This document shows positions 17,568 to 25,676 of a stretch of 64,000 nucleotides of DNA, piece after piece. A program made the translations under genes and the position numbers. The notes beneath the pieces are model-generated. The model was not told the DNA's origin. It made no database searches and was given only the letters and a program-made list of their open reading frames with translations. This DNA is from Rhodomicrobium sp. R_RK_3 (GTDB lineage Bacteria > Pseudomonadota > Alphaproteobacteria > Rhizobiales > Rhodomicrobiaceae). Location of the stretch: contig NZ_MWLK01000008.1 of the NCBI RefSeq assembly GCF_002198715.1, forward strand, positions 146,983-210,982, in the 5' to 3' direction. Every line of letters starts with the position of its first letter. Position 1 is the first letter of the stretch.

Positions 17568-18266
17568 CTAAAGCGGCTGCTGAACCGGCGTCTCGGCGAC
17601 GGGCGTGGGCAGCCGCTTGGCGCGGCGCGGGCGTGGCGGTATTCGCAGGCGCGGCGCGGGCTCCGGGGCAAGGCGGGCGGTGAGCGCGCCGGCCGGAACG
17701 CGCGCCCGCTGCGGTTCGGCGGCGGCAAGCGACAGGGCGACCAGCGCGCCGCCGTCGAAGACCAGCCCGGTGCCGAGCACGACGCCGTACATCCAGGTAT
17801 ACGGGCCGGGCAGGCCGGACAGGATGAGGGCCGCCAGGATCAGGCTGGTGACGCCGCCGACGGTCAGGGCTTCCCATTGGTGGTCGCCTCGATGCGCATG
17901 CACGGCCCCCAGCAGGATGGTGACGAGACCGCGCGCGGCGAAATAGGCGGCAAGGACGGCGCCCAGGTTCTCCTCGGTCCAGAGCAACTGGAACCCGGCC
18001 AGGAGAGCGATCAGCGCCAATAGCAGCGAGAGCGCGAAACCGGCCGCCTGCTCGGCCCGCCAGGCGAGAAGCAGGGTCACCGTGCCCGCGCCGATCAGGA
18101 TCGCCCCAATGGGCGCCCCGCCCGCCGTGACGGCGAACAGGCATCCCGCGCCGAGCAGCGTCAGGCACGCCCCCTCGAGCAGGGTCCAGCGCCAGGCGCC
18201 CGAAAAGCCGGCCCGCAGAAAACCCTCGAACTGCTCATGTGGCGAATGCGGCTGCACGCTACTCAT
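17568..18266 (-). CDS. HdeD-family (DUF308) acid-resistance-like membrane protein
   Basis: A 232-residue protein with six predicted membrane helices in three pairs (about residues 28-175), as in HdeD/DUF308 proteins. HdeD helps acid resistance at high cell density in E. coli; a role here is only inferred. The C-terminal 55 residues are hydrophilic, rich in Pro and Arg, and look unstructured. ATG 18266 follows a GGGGG stretch. It is next in line after the cytochrome oxidase genes on the same strand, 25 bases downstream of the subunit IV-like gene's stop in the opposite sense of reading, so it could be co-transcribed at the end of that operon. Confidence 0.75.
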   Translation of the reverse strand: MSSVQPHSPHEQFEGFLRAGFSGAWRWTLLEGACLTLLGAGCLFAVTAGGAPIGAILIGAGTVTLLLAWRAEQAAGFALSLLLALIALLAGFQLLWTEENLGAVLAAYFAARGLVTILLGAVHAHRGDHQWEALTVGGVTSLILAALILSGLPGPYTWMYGVVLGTGLVFDGGALVALSLAAAEPQRARVPAGALTARLAPEPAPRLRIPPRPRRAKRLPTPVAETPVQQPL

Positions 18267-18291
18267 GCTCCCCCGATCGATCGCGCGAGGA

Positions 18292-18639
18292 TCAAGACCC
18301 GGATGAGAACCATAGGAGCCGGGTGAACTGGGTGTAGTTGGCCTCGAGCACCATCATGGCGACGAAGATCAGGACGAGGACGGGCGGGACGATGATGGCG
18401 TAGACGAGGGCAAGCCGCTCCCAGGCCATGTGCATGAAGACGGCGACGATCAGCCCCGCCTTCAGGATCATGAAAAACAGGATCAGCGTCCAGCGGAGAT
18501 AGCCCTGAACATGGAAGTAATCGACCAGATAGGAGAAGGTCGAGAGGACGAACAGCCAGCCCCAGACCACCATGTAGAGCTTGATCGGATGCTGCTGGCC
18601 CTCTTCATGGGCCTGGGCTTGAACGGGTGCGTGCTGCAT
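18292..18639 (-). CDS. Cytochrome c oxidase subunit IV family protein
   Basis: Small (115 residues) protein with three predicted membrane helices, matching the bacterial prokaryotic cytochrome c oxidase subunit IV (CtaF/CyoD-like) family: YMVVWGWLFVLSTFSYLVDY, LILFFMILKAGLIVAVFMHMAWE, LVYAIIVPPVLVLIFVAMM. The middle helix with KAGLIVAVFMHM is diagnostic. It begins three bases after the subunit III gene stop and is the last oxidase gene of the minus-strand operon. Its role is assembly or stability of the complex. Confidence 0.88.
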   Translation of the reverse strand: MQHAPVQAQAHEEGQQHPIKLYMVVWGWLFVLSTFSYLVDYFHVQGYLRWTLILFFMILKAGLIVAVFMHMAWERLALVYAIIVPPVLVLIFVAMMVLEANYTQFTRLLWFSSGS

Positions 18640-18642
18640 GGC

Positions 18643-19365
18643 TCACCACAGATAGAAGAGTGCGAAGATGAAGACCCAGACCAGATCGACGAAATGCCAG
18701 TACAGGCCCATGATTTCGACGGTCTCGTAATGGCCGCGCCGGTCGGTGAAGAAGCCGCGCCGGCCGACGTCGAAATCGCCGCGCCAGACCCGCCGGGCGA
18801 CGATCAGCAGGAAGATCACGCCGATGGTGACATGGGTGCCGTGGAAGCCGGTGATCATGAAGAAGGACGAGCCGAACTGGTCGGCGCCCCAGGGATTGCC
18901 CCAGGGCCGCACGCCTTCCGAGATCAGCTTGGACCATTCGAAAGCCTGCATGCCGACGAAGGTGGCGCCGAGCGCGGCGGTGACCAGCATCAGGATCGCC
19001 GTCTTCTTGCGGTCGCGGCGGTAGCCGTAATTGACGGCCATGGCCATGGTGCCGCTTGAGGAGATCAGCACGAAGGTCATGATGGCGATCAGGATCAGCG
19101 GGATGTCCGAGCCGCCGATATGCAGGGCGAAGACCTCGCTCGGATTGGGCCAGGGCACCGTAGTCGAGATGCGCACGGTCATGTAGGAGAGCAGGAAGCA
19201 ACTGAAGATGAAAGTGTCGCTGAGCAGGAAGATCCACATCATGGCCTTGCCCCAGGATGCGGTCTTGAAGGCACGCTGGTCGGAGGAGATGTCGGCGGCG
19301 ATGCCGCGCAAGCCGTCCGGACGCCCCGGCGCGTCTCCGGCATGTGTCACTGTCGCTTCTGCCAT
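18643..19365 (-). CDS. coxP: Cytochrome c oxidase subunit III, second copy (CoxP-like)
   Basis: Heme-copper oxidase subunit III family, 240 residues, with about five to six helices. Typical parts are KAMMWIFLLSDTFIFSCFLLSYM, FFMITGFHGTHVTIGVIFL and EIMGLYWHFVDLVWVFIFALFYLW; the HGTHVxxG and YWHFVDLVW motifs define the family. ATG 19365 is preferred to an upstream start because it begins the usual hydrophilic N-terminus and has AGGGGA upstream. It is the second of two subunit III genes, as CoxO and CoxP in the coxMNOP operon of Bradyrhizobium. The symbol is by order and similarity. Confidence 0.85.
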   Translation of the reverse strand: MAEATVTHAGDAPGRPDGLRGIAADISSDQRAFKTASWGKAMMWIFLLSDTFIFSCFLLSYMTVRISTTVPWPNPSEVFALHIGGSDIPLILIAIMTFVLISSSGTMAMAVNYGYRRDRKKTAILMLVTAALGATFVGMQAFEWSKLISEGVRPWGNPWGADQFGSSFFMITGFHGTHVTIGVIFLLIVARRVWRGDFDVGRRGFFTDRRGHYETVEIMGLYWHFVDLVWVFIFALFYLW

Positions 19366-19379
19366 CGGCTCAGGTCCCC

Positions 19380-20084
19380 TTAGGTCAGCAACTGGCGGCA
19401 AATCGCGCCGAATTCATCCGCCCATCCGGTCAGGAGACTGAACAGGACGATCCATACGAACAGCAGGAAGTGCCAATAGAGCGTGCACATCTCCACCGGG
19501 AGCCGCAGCGGCTCGGCGGTCTGGCTGCGCCAGGCGCGGTCCGTCACCCAGCCGAGCGCCGCCATGCCGCCGATGACATGCAGGCCGTGCAGCCCGGTGA
19601 TGAGGTAGAAGAAGCTGTTGGACGGATTGCTGGCGAGGAGGAAGCCGCTGTCGGTGAGTTCATGCCAGGCCCAGAACTGGCCGGCGAGGAACAGCACGCC
19701 GAACGCGCCGGCCACAATGAGCCGGGATCTGACGCCGTCGATATGCCTCCGGTAGACCGCGCTCTGCGCCGTTTGCAGCGCGATGCTGCTGGCGGCCAGC
19801 GCGCCGGTATTGAGCCAGAGGATCTGCGGCACGCGGATATTCTGCCAGTCGGCATAGCCCATGCGCATGAAATAGGCGCTGATGAGCAGGGCAAAGAGCG
19901 TCCCGACCACGGCGAGGAACAGGCCGAGCCCGATCTTGGCGGCCGGCATGTCCATGGCGCCGGTGCCGTCGAATTCGCCGATCACGCCTTCCTCCAGCCA
20001 TGGCTTGGCGTGCAGCCGCTGCTGCAGCAGCCACCAGCCGGCGATGACCGCCAGAAATGTCAGGAAGAAGATGGTGACCGGCAT
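19380..20084 (-). CDS. coxO: Cytochrome c oxidase subunit III, first copy (CoxO-like)
   Basis: A 234-residue subunit III homologue. An N-terminal helix precedes the family core; GLHGLHVIGGMAALGW and MCTLYWHFLLFVWIVLFSLL are the family signatures. It differs clearly from the second subunit III downstream, so the two are not a recent duplication. It begins ten bases after the subunit I stop codon in the operon. Subunit III stabilises the active site and proton uptake in aa3-type oxidases. The symbol follows the coxMNOP order. Confidence 0.85.
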   Translation of the reverse strand: MPVTIFFLTFLAVIAGWWLLQQRLHAKPWLEEGVIGEFDGTGAMDMPAAKIGLGLFLAVVGTLFALLISAYFMRMGYADWQNIRVPQILWLNTGALAASSIALQTAQSAVYRRHIDGVRSRLIVAGAFGVLFLAGQFWAWHELTDSGFLLASNPSNSFFYLITGLHGLHVIGGMAALGWVTDRAWRSQTAEPLRLPVEMCTLYWHFLLFVWIVLFSLLTGWADEFGAICRQLLT

Positions 20085-20094
20085 GTGCTACGCC

Positions 20095-21855
20095 TCAAGC
20101 CGTGGCCGCTGATGGCGGCTGGTTCTGCGGGATGAAATCCTCCTTGGCGCCCGGCACGCTGTAATCATAGGCCCAGCGGTAGACGACCGGCAGGTCCTTG
20201 CCGAAATTGCCATGCGCGGGCGGCGTCTGCGGCGTCTGCCATTCGAGAGTCGTCGCGCGCCAGGGATTGCCGCCGGCGAGCTTGCCCTTCCAGACGCTGG
20301 TGAAGAGATTGTAGAGGAACACCATCTGCGCGAAGCCGACGATCAGCGCCATCACGGTGATGAACTCGTTCAACGTGGCGACGTTCGGCGGGATGAAGTC
20401 GGTGGTGCCGAGGTCGTGGTAGCGGCGCGGCACGCCGAGCAGCCCCAGATAATGCATCGGGAAGTAGATCAGATAGGCGCCGAGGAAGGTGACCCAGAAG
20501 TGGAACTTGCCCAGCCCCTCATCCATCATCCGCCCGGTGATCTTGGGGTACCAATGGTAGATGGCGCCGAAGATGACCATGATCGGGGCGACGCCCATCA
20601 CCATGTGGAAATGCGCGACCACGAACATGGTGTCCGAGAGCGGCACGTCCACCACCACATTGCCCAGGAACAGGCCGGACAGCCCGCCATTGACGAAGGT
20701 GACGATGAAGCCCAGCGCGAACAGCATGGGCACGTTCAAATGGATGTTGCCGCGCCACAGCGTCAGGATCCAGTTATAGACCTTGATGGCGGTCGGGATG
20801 GCGATGATCAGCGTGGTGGTGGCGAAGAAGAAGCCGAAATTCGGGTTCATGCCGCTGACATACATATGATGCGCCCAGACCACGAAGCTGAGCGCGGCGA
20901 TGGCGACGATAGCCCAGACCATCATGCGGTAGCCGAAGATGTTGCGGCGGGCATGGGTGGCGATCAGGTCGGAGACGATGCCGAAGGCCGGCAGGGCGAC
21001 GATATAGACCTCGGGATGGCCGAAGAACCAGAACAAATGCTGGAACAGGATCGGGCTGCCGCCGCGATAGCTCATCTGCTGGCCCAGTTCCACGATGGCC
21101 GGCATGAAGAAGCTGGTGCCGAGCAGCTTGTCGAACAGCATCATGATATTGGCGACGAGCAGGGCCGGGAAGGCCAGCAGCGCCAGGATGGTGGCCGTGA
21201 AGATACCCCACACCGTCAGCGGCATCCGCATCAAGGTCATGCCGCGCGCCCGCGCCTGCAGGACGGTGACGACGTAGTTCAGGCCGCCCATGGTGAAGCC
21301 GATGATGAAGATGATCAGCGAGATCAGCATCAGGATGATGCCCCATTGCTGACCGGGCGTGCCCGAGAGGATGGCTTGCGGCGGATAGAGCGTCCAGCCC
21401 GCGCCCGTCGGTCCGCCCGGCATGAAGAAGCTGGCGGCGAGCACCAGCACGGCGAGCAGATAGACCCAGTAGCTCAGCATGTTGACGAAGGGGAACACCA
21501 TGTCCCGCGCGCCGATCATCAGCGGGATCAGGTAGTTGCCGAAGCCGCCGAGGAAGAGCGCGGTGAGCAGGTAGATCACCATGATCATGCCGTGCATGGT
21601 GATGAACTGGTAATAATGGTCGGCGTCGATGAAAGTGAAGACGCCGGGGAAGCCGAGCTGCAGCCGGATCAGCCAGGACAGCACCAGAGCGACGAGGCCG
21701 ATGGCGAGCGCCGTGATCGAATATTGGATGGCGATATATTTCGCGTCCTGGGAGAAGACGTATTTCTCGATCCAGCTATGCGGATGATAGAGCTCGACAT
21801 CCGGGACTTCAGCGGCGGGGATCGTTCCCATCCCGCCATGCGTGGCATCGACCAT
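20095..21855 (-). CDS. coxN: Cytochrome c oxidase subunit I (CoxN-like)
   Basis: Catalytic heme-copper subunit, 586 residues, with twelve helices. The low-spin heme region ITMHGMIMVIYLL, the His-Tyr cross-link motif FWFFGHPEVYIVALPAFG, the double His VWAHHMYVSG and the VVAHFHMVMG pair of heme ligands are all present, so both hemes and CuB can bind. ATG 21855 has AGGAG nine to thirteen bases upstream and is preferred over an ATG 21 codons earlier. Paired with a CuA-type subunit II, it is a cytochrome c oxidase and not a quinol oxidase. Confidence 0.95.
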   Translation of the reverse strand: MVDATHGGMGTIPAAEVPDVELYHPHSWIEKYVFSQDAKYIAIQYSITALAIGLVALVLSWLIRLQLGFPGVFTFIDADHYYQFITMHGMIMVIYLLTALFLGGFGNYLIPLMIGARDMVFPFVNMLSYWVYLLAVLVLAASFFMPGGPTGAGWTLYPPQAILSGTPGQQWGIILMLISLIIFIIGFTMGGLNYVVTVLQARARGMTLMRMPLTVWGIFTATILALLAFPALLVANIMMLFDKLLGTSFFMPAIVELGQQMSYRGGSPILFQHLFWFFGHPEVYIVALPAFGIVSDLIATHARRNIFGYRMMVWAIVAIAALSFVVWAHHMYVSGMNPNFGFFFATTTLIIAIPTAIKVYNWILTLWRGNIHLNVPMLFALGFIVTFVNGGLSGLFLGNVVVDVPLSDTMFVVAHFHMVMGVAPIMVIFGAIYHWYPKITGRMMDEGLGKFHFWVTFLGAYLIYFPMHYLGLLGVPRRYHDLGTTDFIPPNVATLNEFITVMALIVGFAQMVFLYNLFTSVWKGKLAGGNPWRATTLEWQTPQTPPAHGNFGKDLPVVYRWAYDYSVPGAKEDFIPQNQPPSAATA

Positions 21856-21951
21856 CAGAATCCTCTCCTCAGCTCCCTTCGGACGGGTTCCGGCCGGCGC
21901 CGGTCCCATCTCGTGCATGTCTGTTCGCTCGCGAAGCCCTCCGGGCTCCGC

Positions 21952-22791
21952 CTATTGCGCCGCGGGCAGCGGCGCCGTTTCGCCCTCGGCTTTTCTGATC
22001 GGCGTGGTCAGCTCGGCGAAGGTCTTCTGCTGCTCGAGCCAGGCCCGGTAGTCGGTCTCGTTGTCGATGACGACCTTGCCGCGCATGATGTGATGGCCGA
22101 CGCCGCATAGTTCGGCGCAGAGCACATCGAAGGTGCCGGTGCGGGTCGGGGTGATCCAGAAATAGGTGACCATGTCCGGGATGATGTCCATCTTGGCCCG
22201 GAATTCCGGCACGTAGAAATCGTGCAGCACATCGACGGAGCGCAGCAGCATCTTGACCGGCTTGCCGAGCGGCAGATGCACCTCGCCGCCTTCGACGACG
22301 AGATCGTCGCGGCCGGCGGGGTCACTGGGATTGATGCCGAGCGGGTTTTCCGGCGAGATCAGGCTGGTATAGGTGGTCGCCAGCTTGCCGTCCTTGCCGG
22401 GGAGCCGGTAGCTCCACTGCCATTGCTGGCCGACGATCTCCAGTTCCGTCGCGCCCTTGGGCACGGTGACGAACTGGCCCCAGACGAACAGGCCGGGCGC
22501 CAGCATGGCGGCGACGCCGATGGCGGTCGCGACGGTCAGCCAGGCCTCGAGCTTCTTGTTCTCGGGCTCATAGGCGGCCTGCCGGTCCGGCGTGTGGTGG
22601 AAGCGGAAGATGCAATAGGCCATGAACAAGACCACGGCGACAAAGACGGCGCCGGTGATCCAGAAGGTCAGGCTGATGGTGTGGTCGATATAGGCCCAGT
22701 TCGAGGCAATGGGCGTCCACCACCATGGGCTCAGCAGGTGAAACAGCACCGAGCCGACAGCCACAATCACCAATATAATCGCCGTTTTCAT
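21952..22791 (-). CDS. coxM: Cytochrome c oxidase subunit II with CuA site (CoxM-like)
   Basis: A 279-residue membrane-anchored copper protein. Two N-terminal helices (about 5-25 and 40-63) and a third hydrophobic stretch precede the cupredoxin domain. All CuA ligands are visible: His190, Cys225, Glu227, Cys229, His233 and Met236. This makes the enzyme a cytochrome c oxidase. No heme c domain follows. The gene is the first of the oxidase genes in the operon (II-I-III-III-IV), matching coxMNOP. RBS AAGGA lies nine bases before ATG 22791. Confidence 0.94.
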   Translation of the reverse strand: MKTAIILVIVAVGSVLFHLLSPWWWTPIASNWAYIDHTISLTFWITGAVFVAVVLFMAYCIFRFHHTPDRQAAYEPENKKLEAWLTVATAIGVAAMLAPGLFVWGQFVTVPKGATELEIVGQQWQWSYRLPGKDGKLATTYTSLISPENPLGINPSDPAGRDDLVVEGGEVHLPLGKPVKMLLRSVDVLHDFYVPEFRAKMDIIPDMVTYFWITPTRTGTFDVLCAELCGVGHHIMRGKVVIDNETDYRAWLEQQKTFAELTTPIRKAEGETAPLPAAQ

Positions 22792-22876
22792 CGCCGGTTA
22801 TCCTTGCCTCCCGGGCTTGGATAGAATTGAAATCAAAGCTTGCCCTCGTCACGCCACCCGACGCCTGCGCCCGCCA

Positions 22877-23683
22877 TCAGCGACCTCCCGGAGCCGTTTC
22901 GACGAGCTTGCGGTAGAGATGCCAAGTGGAATGGCCGAGCACCGGCAGGATCACCGCGAGGCCGATCAGCACCGGCAGCGTGCCGACCAAGAGCGCCGCC
23001 GCGACGATGAAGCCCCAAACCGCCATGACGAACGGATTGGCGACGACCGCCCGGTAGGAGGTCTGCACCGCGGCGGCGACGCCGACATCGCGGTCGACCA
23101 GCATCGGGAAGGAGACGACGCTGATGGTGAAGCTCGCCACGGCGAACAGGAAGCCGACGCCGCAGCCGATGACGATCAGGCGCCAGCCGGCCGCCGTGCC
23201 GAACACCTCGCCGAGGAAGGCCGAGATCGAGGGCGGCACCCATTCGCCGAAATTGCTGCGGTAGATGACCATGGCGGCGGTGAGCCAGGCGAGGAAGATC
23301 GCCGTCAGGATCAGGCCGAGCAGGGCGATCGAGCGGGCGCGCAACAGGCTGAACACGTTCAGCGCATCCCAGCCCGGTTCGATGCCGGCTTCCCGGCGGC
23401 GGCTCAATTCATAGAGTCCGATGGCGGCGAGCGGGCCAAGCAGAGTAAATCCCGCAAGCAGCGGGAAGACCACGGGCAGCATGTCGTATCCAAAGCTCAG
23501 CCGCAGGAGGATCAGGCCGGCAATGGGATAGATCACGACCAGGAAAATCGAGTGAGTCGGCATGGCGCCGAAGTCGGCGAGCCCTTTGACCAAAACCTCC
23601 CGCAGATCGGCGGTGCCGATCCTCCGAATCTTCGGGCGAGCGATGCTTAAGTCAGCTTTCAGGGACGAATTTACGGCGGCCAT
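22877..23683 (-). CDS. DUF2189 domain integral membrane protein
   Basis: A 268-residue protein with about six membrane helices of the DUF2189 family. Segments LADFGAMPTHSIFLVVIYPIAG and FPLLAGFTLLGPLAAIGLYELSRRRE are typical, as is the C-terminal ending HSTWHLYRKLVE. Function is unknown, but members are often found next to terminal oxidase genes in Alphaproteobacteria, and here it lies 85 bases upstream of coxM on the same strand. ATG 23683 has AGGGGG upstream and is preferred over the far upstream start. It may be the first gene of the oxidase operon. Confidence 0.85.
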   Translation of the reverse strand: MAAVNSSLKADLSIARPKIRRIGTADLREVLVKGLADFGAMPTHSIFLVVIYPIAGLILLRLSFGYDMLPVVFPLLAGFTLLGPLAAIGLYELSRRREAGIEPGWDALNVFSLLRARSIALLGLILTAIFLAWLTAAMVIYRSNFGEWVPPSISAFLGEVFGTAAGWRLIVIGCGVGFLFAVASFTISVVSFPMLVDRDVGVAAAVQTSYRAVVANPFVMAVWGFIVAAALLVGTLPVLIGLAVILPVLGHSTWHLYRKLVETAPGGR

Positions 23684-23868
23684 GCGCGTGCCCCCTGTCC
23701 CGCTCATCTGAGCGATTAAGGCTCTGTAAGCTTTATAGGACACACCCTGGTGACGTGCTTGTCAAGATGTGTACTGGCAGGGCTTAAATCTTAGGCACAG
23801 ATTTGCTCGGAATTTCAAATTTTAATCAATAAGTTGCTTGGAATTTAGGTATCGCTGCTCAGGCCGCG

Positions 23869-23891
23869 TGCCCGGGTGGAAAATCCGGGCA
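23869..23891 (+). other. Small hairpin in the leader of the DapA-family gene
   Basis: TGCCCGG / CCGGGCA, 7-bp stem with a 9-base A-rich loop, 65 bases before the ATG. It may be a leader structure; no riboswitch class is recognised. The rest of the divergent gap (23684-23955) is AT-richer than the genome and probably holds both promoters. Confidence 0.3.
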
Positions 23892-23955
23892 AATGGCCTA
23901 TTCTGGGCTGGCGGCGCACTGAACGCCCGCAGGCACATTTCTGGGACCGACAGCC

Positions 23956-24885
23956 ATGCTTCTCGACGAAACCGCCTCCGGCCTGTTCCCGATCGCGCCG
24001 ACGCCCTTCCACCCCGACGGACGGCTCGATATCGGCTCGGTCGACACGCTGATCGCGCGCTATCTCGCCGCCGGGGCGACCGGGGTGACGGTGCTCGGCA
24101 TCATGGGCGAAGCGCCCAAGCTCGAGCCGGAGGAATCGCTCGCCGTCACCGCCCGCTTCATCCAGGGCATGGGAAAGCTGCCGGTGATCGTCGGCGTCTC
24201 GGCGCCGGGCTTTGCCGCCATGGGCTGGCTGGCGCGGGCGGCGATGGAGAAGGGCGCGGCCGGGGTGATGATCGCCCCGCCGCCCTCGCTCAGGACCGAC
24301 GACCAGATCACCGGCTATTACCGGCAGGCTGTCGAGGCCATCGGCACCGACATTCCCTTCGTGATCCAGGATTATCCGCTCACGCTCACCGTGCAGATGA
24401 CGCCCGGCGTGATCCGGCGCATCGTCCAGGAGAACCCGTCCTGCGTCATGCTCAAGCACGAGGACTGGCCGGGCCTGGAGAAGATCTCGGCCCTGCGCGG
24501 CTTCCAGAAGGACGGCTCGCTGAAGCCCATCTCGATCCTGACCGGCAATGGCGGCCTGTTCCTGGATTTCGAGATGGAGCGCGGCGCGGACGGCGCCATG
24601 ACCGGCTACGCCTTCCCGGAAATGCTGGCCGACGTGGTGCGCCTGCAGAAAGCCGGCAGCCGCGATGCCGCGCATGACCTGTTCGACGCGCATCTGCCCT
24701 TGCTGCGCTACGAGCAGCAGCAGGGCGTGGGCCTTGCGGTGCGCAAATATGTCATGATGCGGCGCGGCTTCATCGCGTCGGACGCCCAGCGCAAGCCCGG
24801 AGCGAGCCTCAGTGCGGCTGCCAAGGCGGAAGTGGATTACCTGCTGAGCCGGCTCGCCCGGCACGACGAGCGCGCGGCGGTTTAG
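23956..24885 (+). CDS. Dihydrodipicolinate synthase/N-acetylneuraminate lyase family protein
   Basis: A (beta/alpha)8 class I aldolase-family protein of 309 residues. The Schiff-base Lys167 (VMLKHED) and Tyr140 (QDYPLT) are present, as is the FPIAPTPF start and GVTVLGIMGEAPKL, the family's substrate carboxylate-binding strand (usually GTTGE). The change from GTTGE to IMGEA argues against a true DapA and for a catabolic aldolase or dehydratase with another substrate. The gene stands alone, divergent from the oxidase operon and closed by a strong terminator. Substrate not identified. Confidence 0.82.
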   Translation: MLLDETASGLFPIAPTPFHPDGRLDIGSVDTLIARYLAAGATGVTVLGIMGEAPKLEPEESLAVTARFIQGMGKLPVIVGVSAPGFAAMGWLARAAMEKGAAGVMIAPPPSLRTDDQITGYYRQAVEAIGTDIPFVIQDYPLTLTVQMTPGVIRRIVQENPSCVMLKHEDWPGLEKISALRGFQKDGSLKPISILTGNGGLFLDFEMERGADGAMTGYAFPEMLADVVRLQKAGSRDAAHDLFDAHLPLLRYEQQQGVGLAVRKYVMMRRGFIASDAQRKPGASLSAAAKAEVDYLLSRLARHDERAAV

Positions 24886-24892
24886 TCCCACG

Positions 24893-24934
24893 CCCCTTTT
24901 GTCATCCTCGCGAAAGCGGGGATGACAAAAGGGG
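24893..24934. terminator. Bidirectional intrinsic terminator
   Basis: A 15-bp stem CCCCTTTTGTCATCC / GGATGACAAAAGGGG with a short GC loop, between the convergent DapA-like and response-regulator genes. The inner part (GTCATCC..GAAAGCGGGGATGAC) is a common dispersed repeat type; a degenerate second copy lies at 36291-36316. Confidence 0.8.
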
Positions 24935-24973
24935 GATTCTTCCTACCGGCGCGGCCGAACAAACCTCCGCGCC

Positions 24974-25651
24974 TCACCCCTCCCGATACGACCCATCGCG
25001 GCCGTTGCGCATGCGCTGGGCGCACGTGGCGAGTTCGGTGCGGTTGTGGACGCCGAACAGCGCGAACAGCGCGGCGAGGTGGATCTTCACCGTGCCCTCG
25101 GCGATGTCGAGCTCGCGGGCGATCTCCTTGTTCGCGCGGCCTTGCAGGATGTAGCCGAGCACGTCGCGCTGGCGCGGGGTCAGCGTGTCGAGCGGCGAGG
25201 CCGGCAGCGCGCGCGGCGGCTCCGGCGGGGCGGCGGGCGGCGGTGCAGGCGGCGCGCCGGCGATCATGAAAGGCGGCACGAAAATCGCGCCCGCCAGCAT
25301 CATGGCCAGCGCCTTGGCGATCTCGTCCTCGGGCAGGGTTTTCGGGATATAGCCGCTCAGCCCGGCGGCGATGGATTTCACCACATTCTCCCGGTCCTCC
25401 GAAGCCGAGATGACGGCCATGAAGGTGTCCGGATAGGTGGCCTTGACGGTGCCGAGGCTCTCCGGCCCCGCCATGCCGGGCATGGAGAGGTCGAACAGCG
25501 CCAGCGTCAGTCCCGGATGGCGCGCCAGCATGTCGAGCGCGTCGTCGAGCGTGCCGACCTCGATGACCTCGCCGACACCGAGTTGGTCCCTGAGCAGGAA
25601 GCCAAGGCCGGAGCGGTAAAGCCCGTGATCGTCCGCGACCAGAACCTTCAT
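24974..25651 (-). CDS. LuxR/NarL-family response regulator
   Basis: Two-component transcription factor of 225 residues. The N-terminal receiver (MKVLVADDHGLYRSGL) has acidic residues Asp7/Asp8 and phospho-acceptor Asp54 (LFDLSMPG). An Ala/Pro-rich linker (about 148-170) leads to a GerE helix-turn-helix (LTPRQRDVLGYILQGRANKEIARELDIAEGTVKIHL). ATG 25651 begins the receiver directly; the open frame further upstream would overlap the kinase gene. The gene follows the hybrid kinase by 25 bases, so they form an operon and a likely signalling pair. Target genes are not evident. Confidence 0.93.
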   Translation of the reverse strand: MKVLVADDHGLYRSGLGFLLRDQLGVGEVIEVGTLDDALDMLARHPGLTLALFDLSMPGMAGPESLGTVKATYPDTFMAVISASEDRENVVKSIAAGLSGYIPKTLPEDEIAKALAMMLAGAIFVPPFMIAGAPPAPPPAAPPEPPRALPASPLDTLTPRQRDVLGYILQGRANKEIARELDIAEGTVKIHLAALFALFGVHNRTELATCAQRMRNGRDGSYREG

Positions 25652-25676
25652 CGCGATCTCCGTCGGTGGGCGCGCA

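Noticed and set aside
20212-22110. Open frame of about 630 codons opposite cytochrome oxidase subunit I/II
   Set aside because: Mirror frame made almost wholly of Asp, His, Glu, Gln, Arg; the minus-strand genes are certain.
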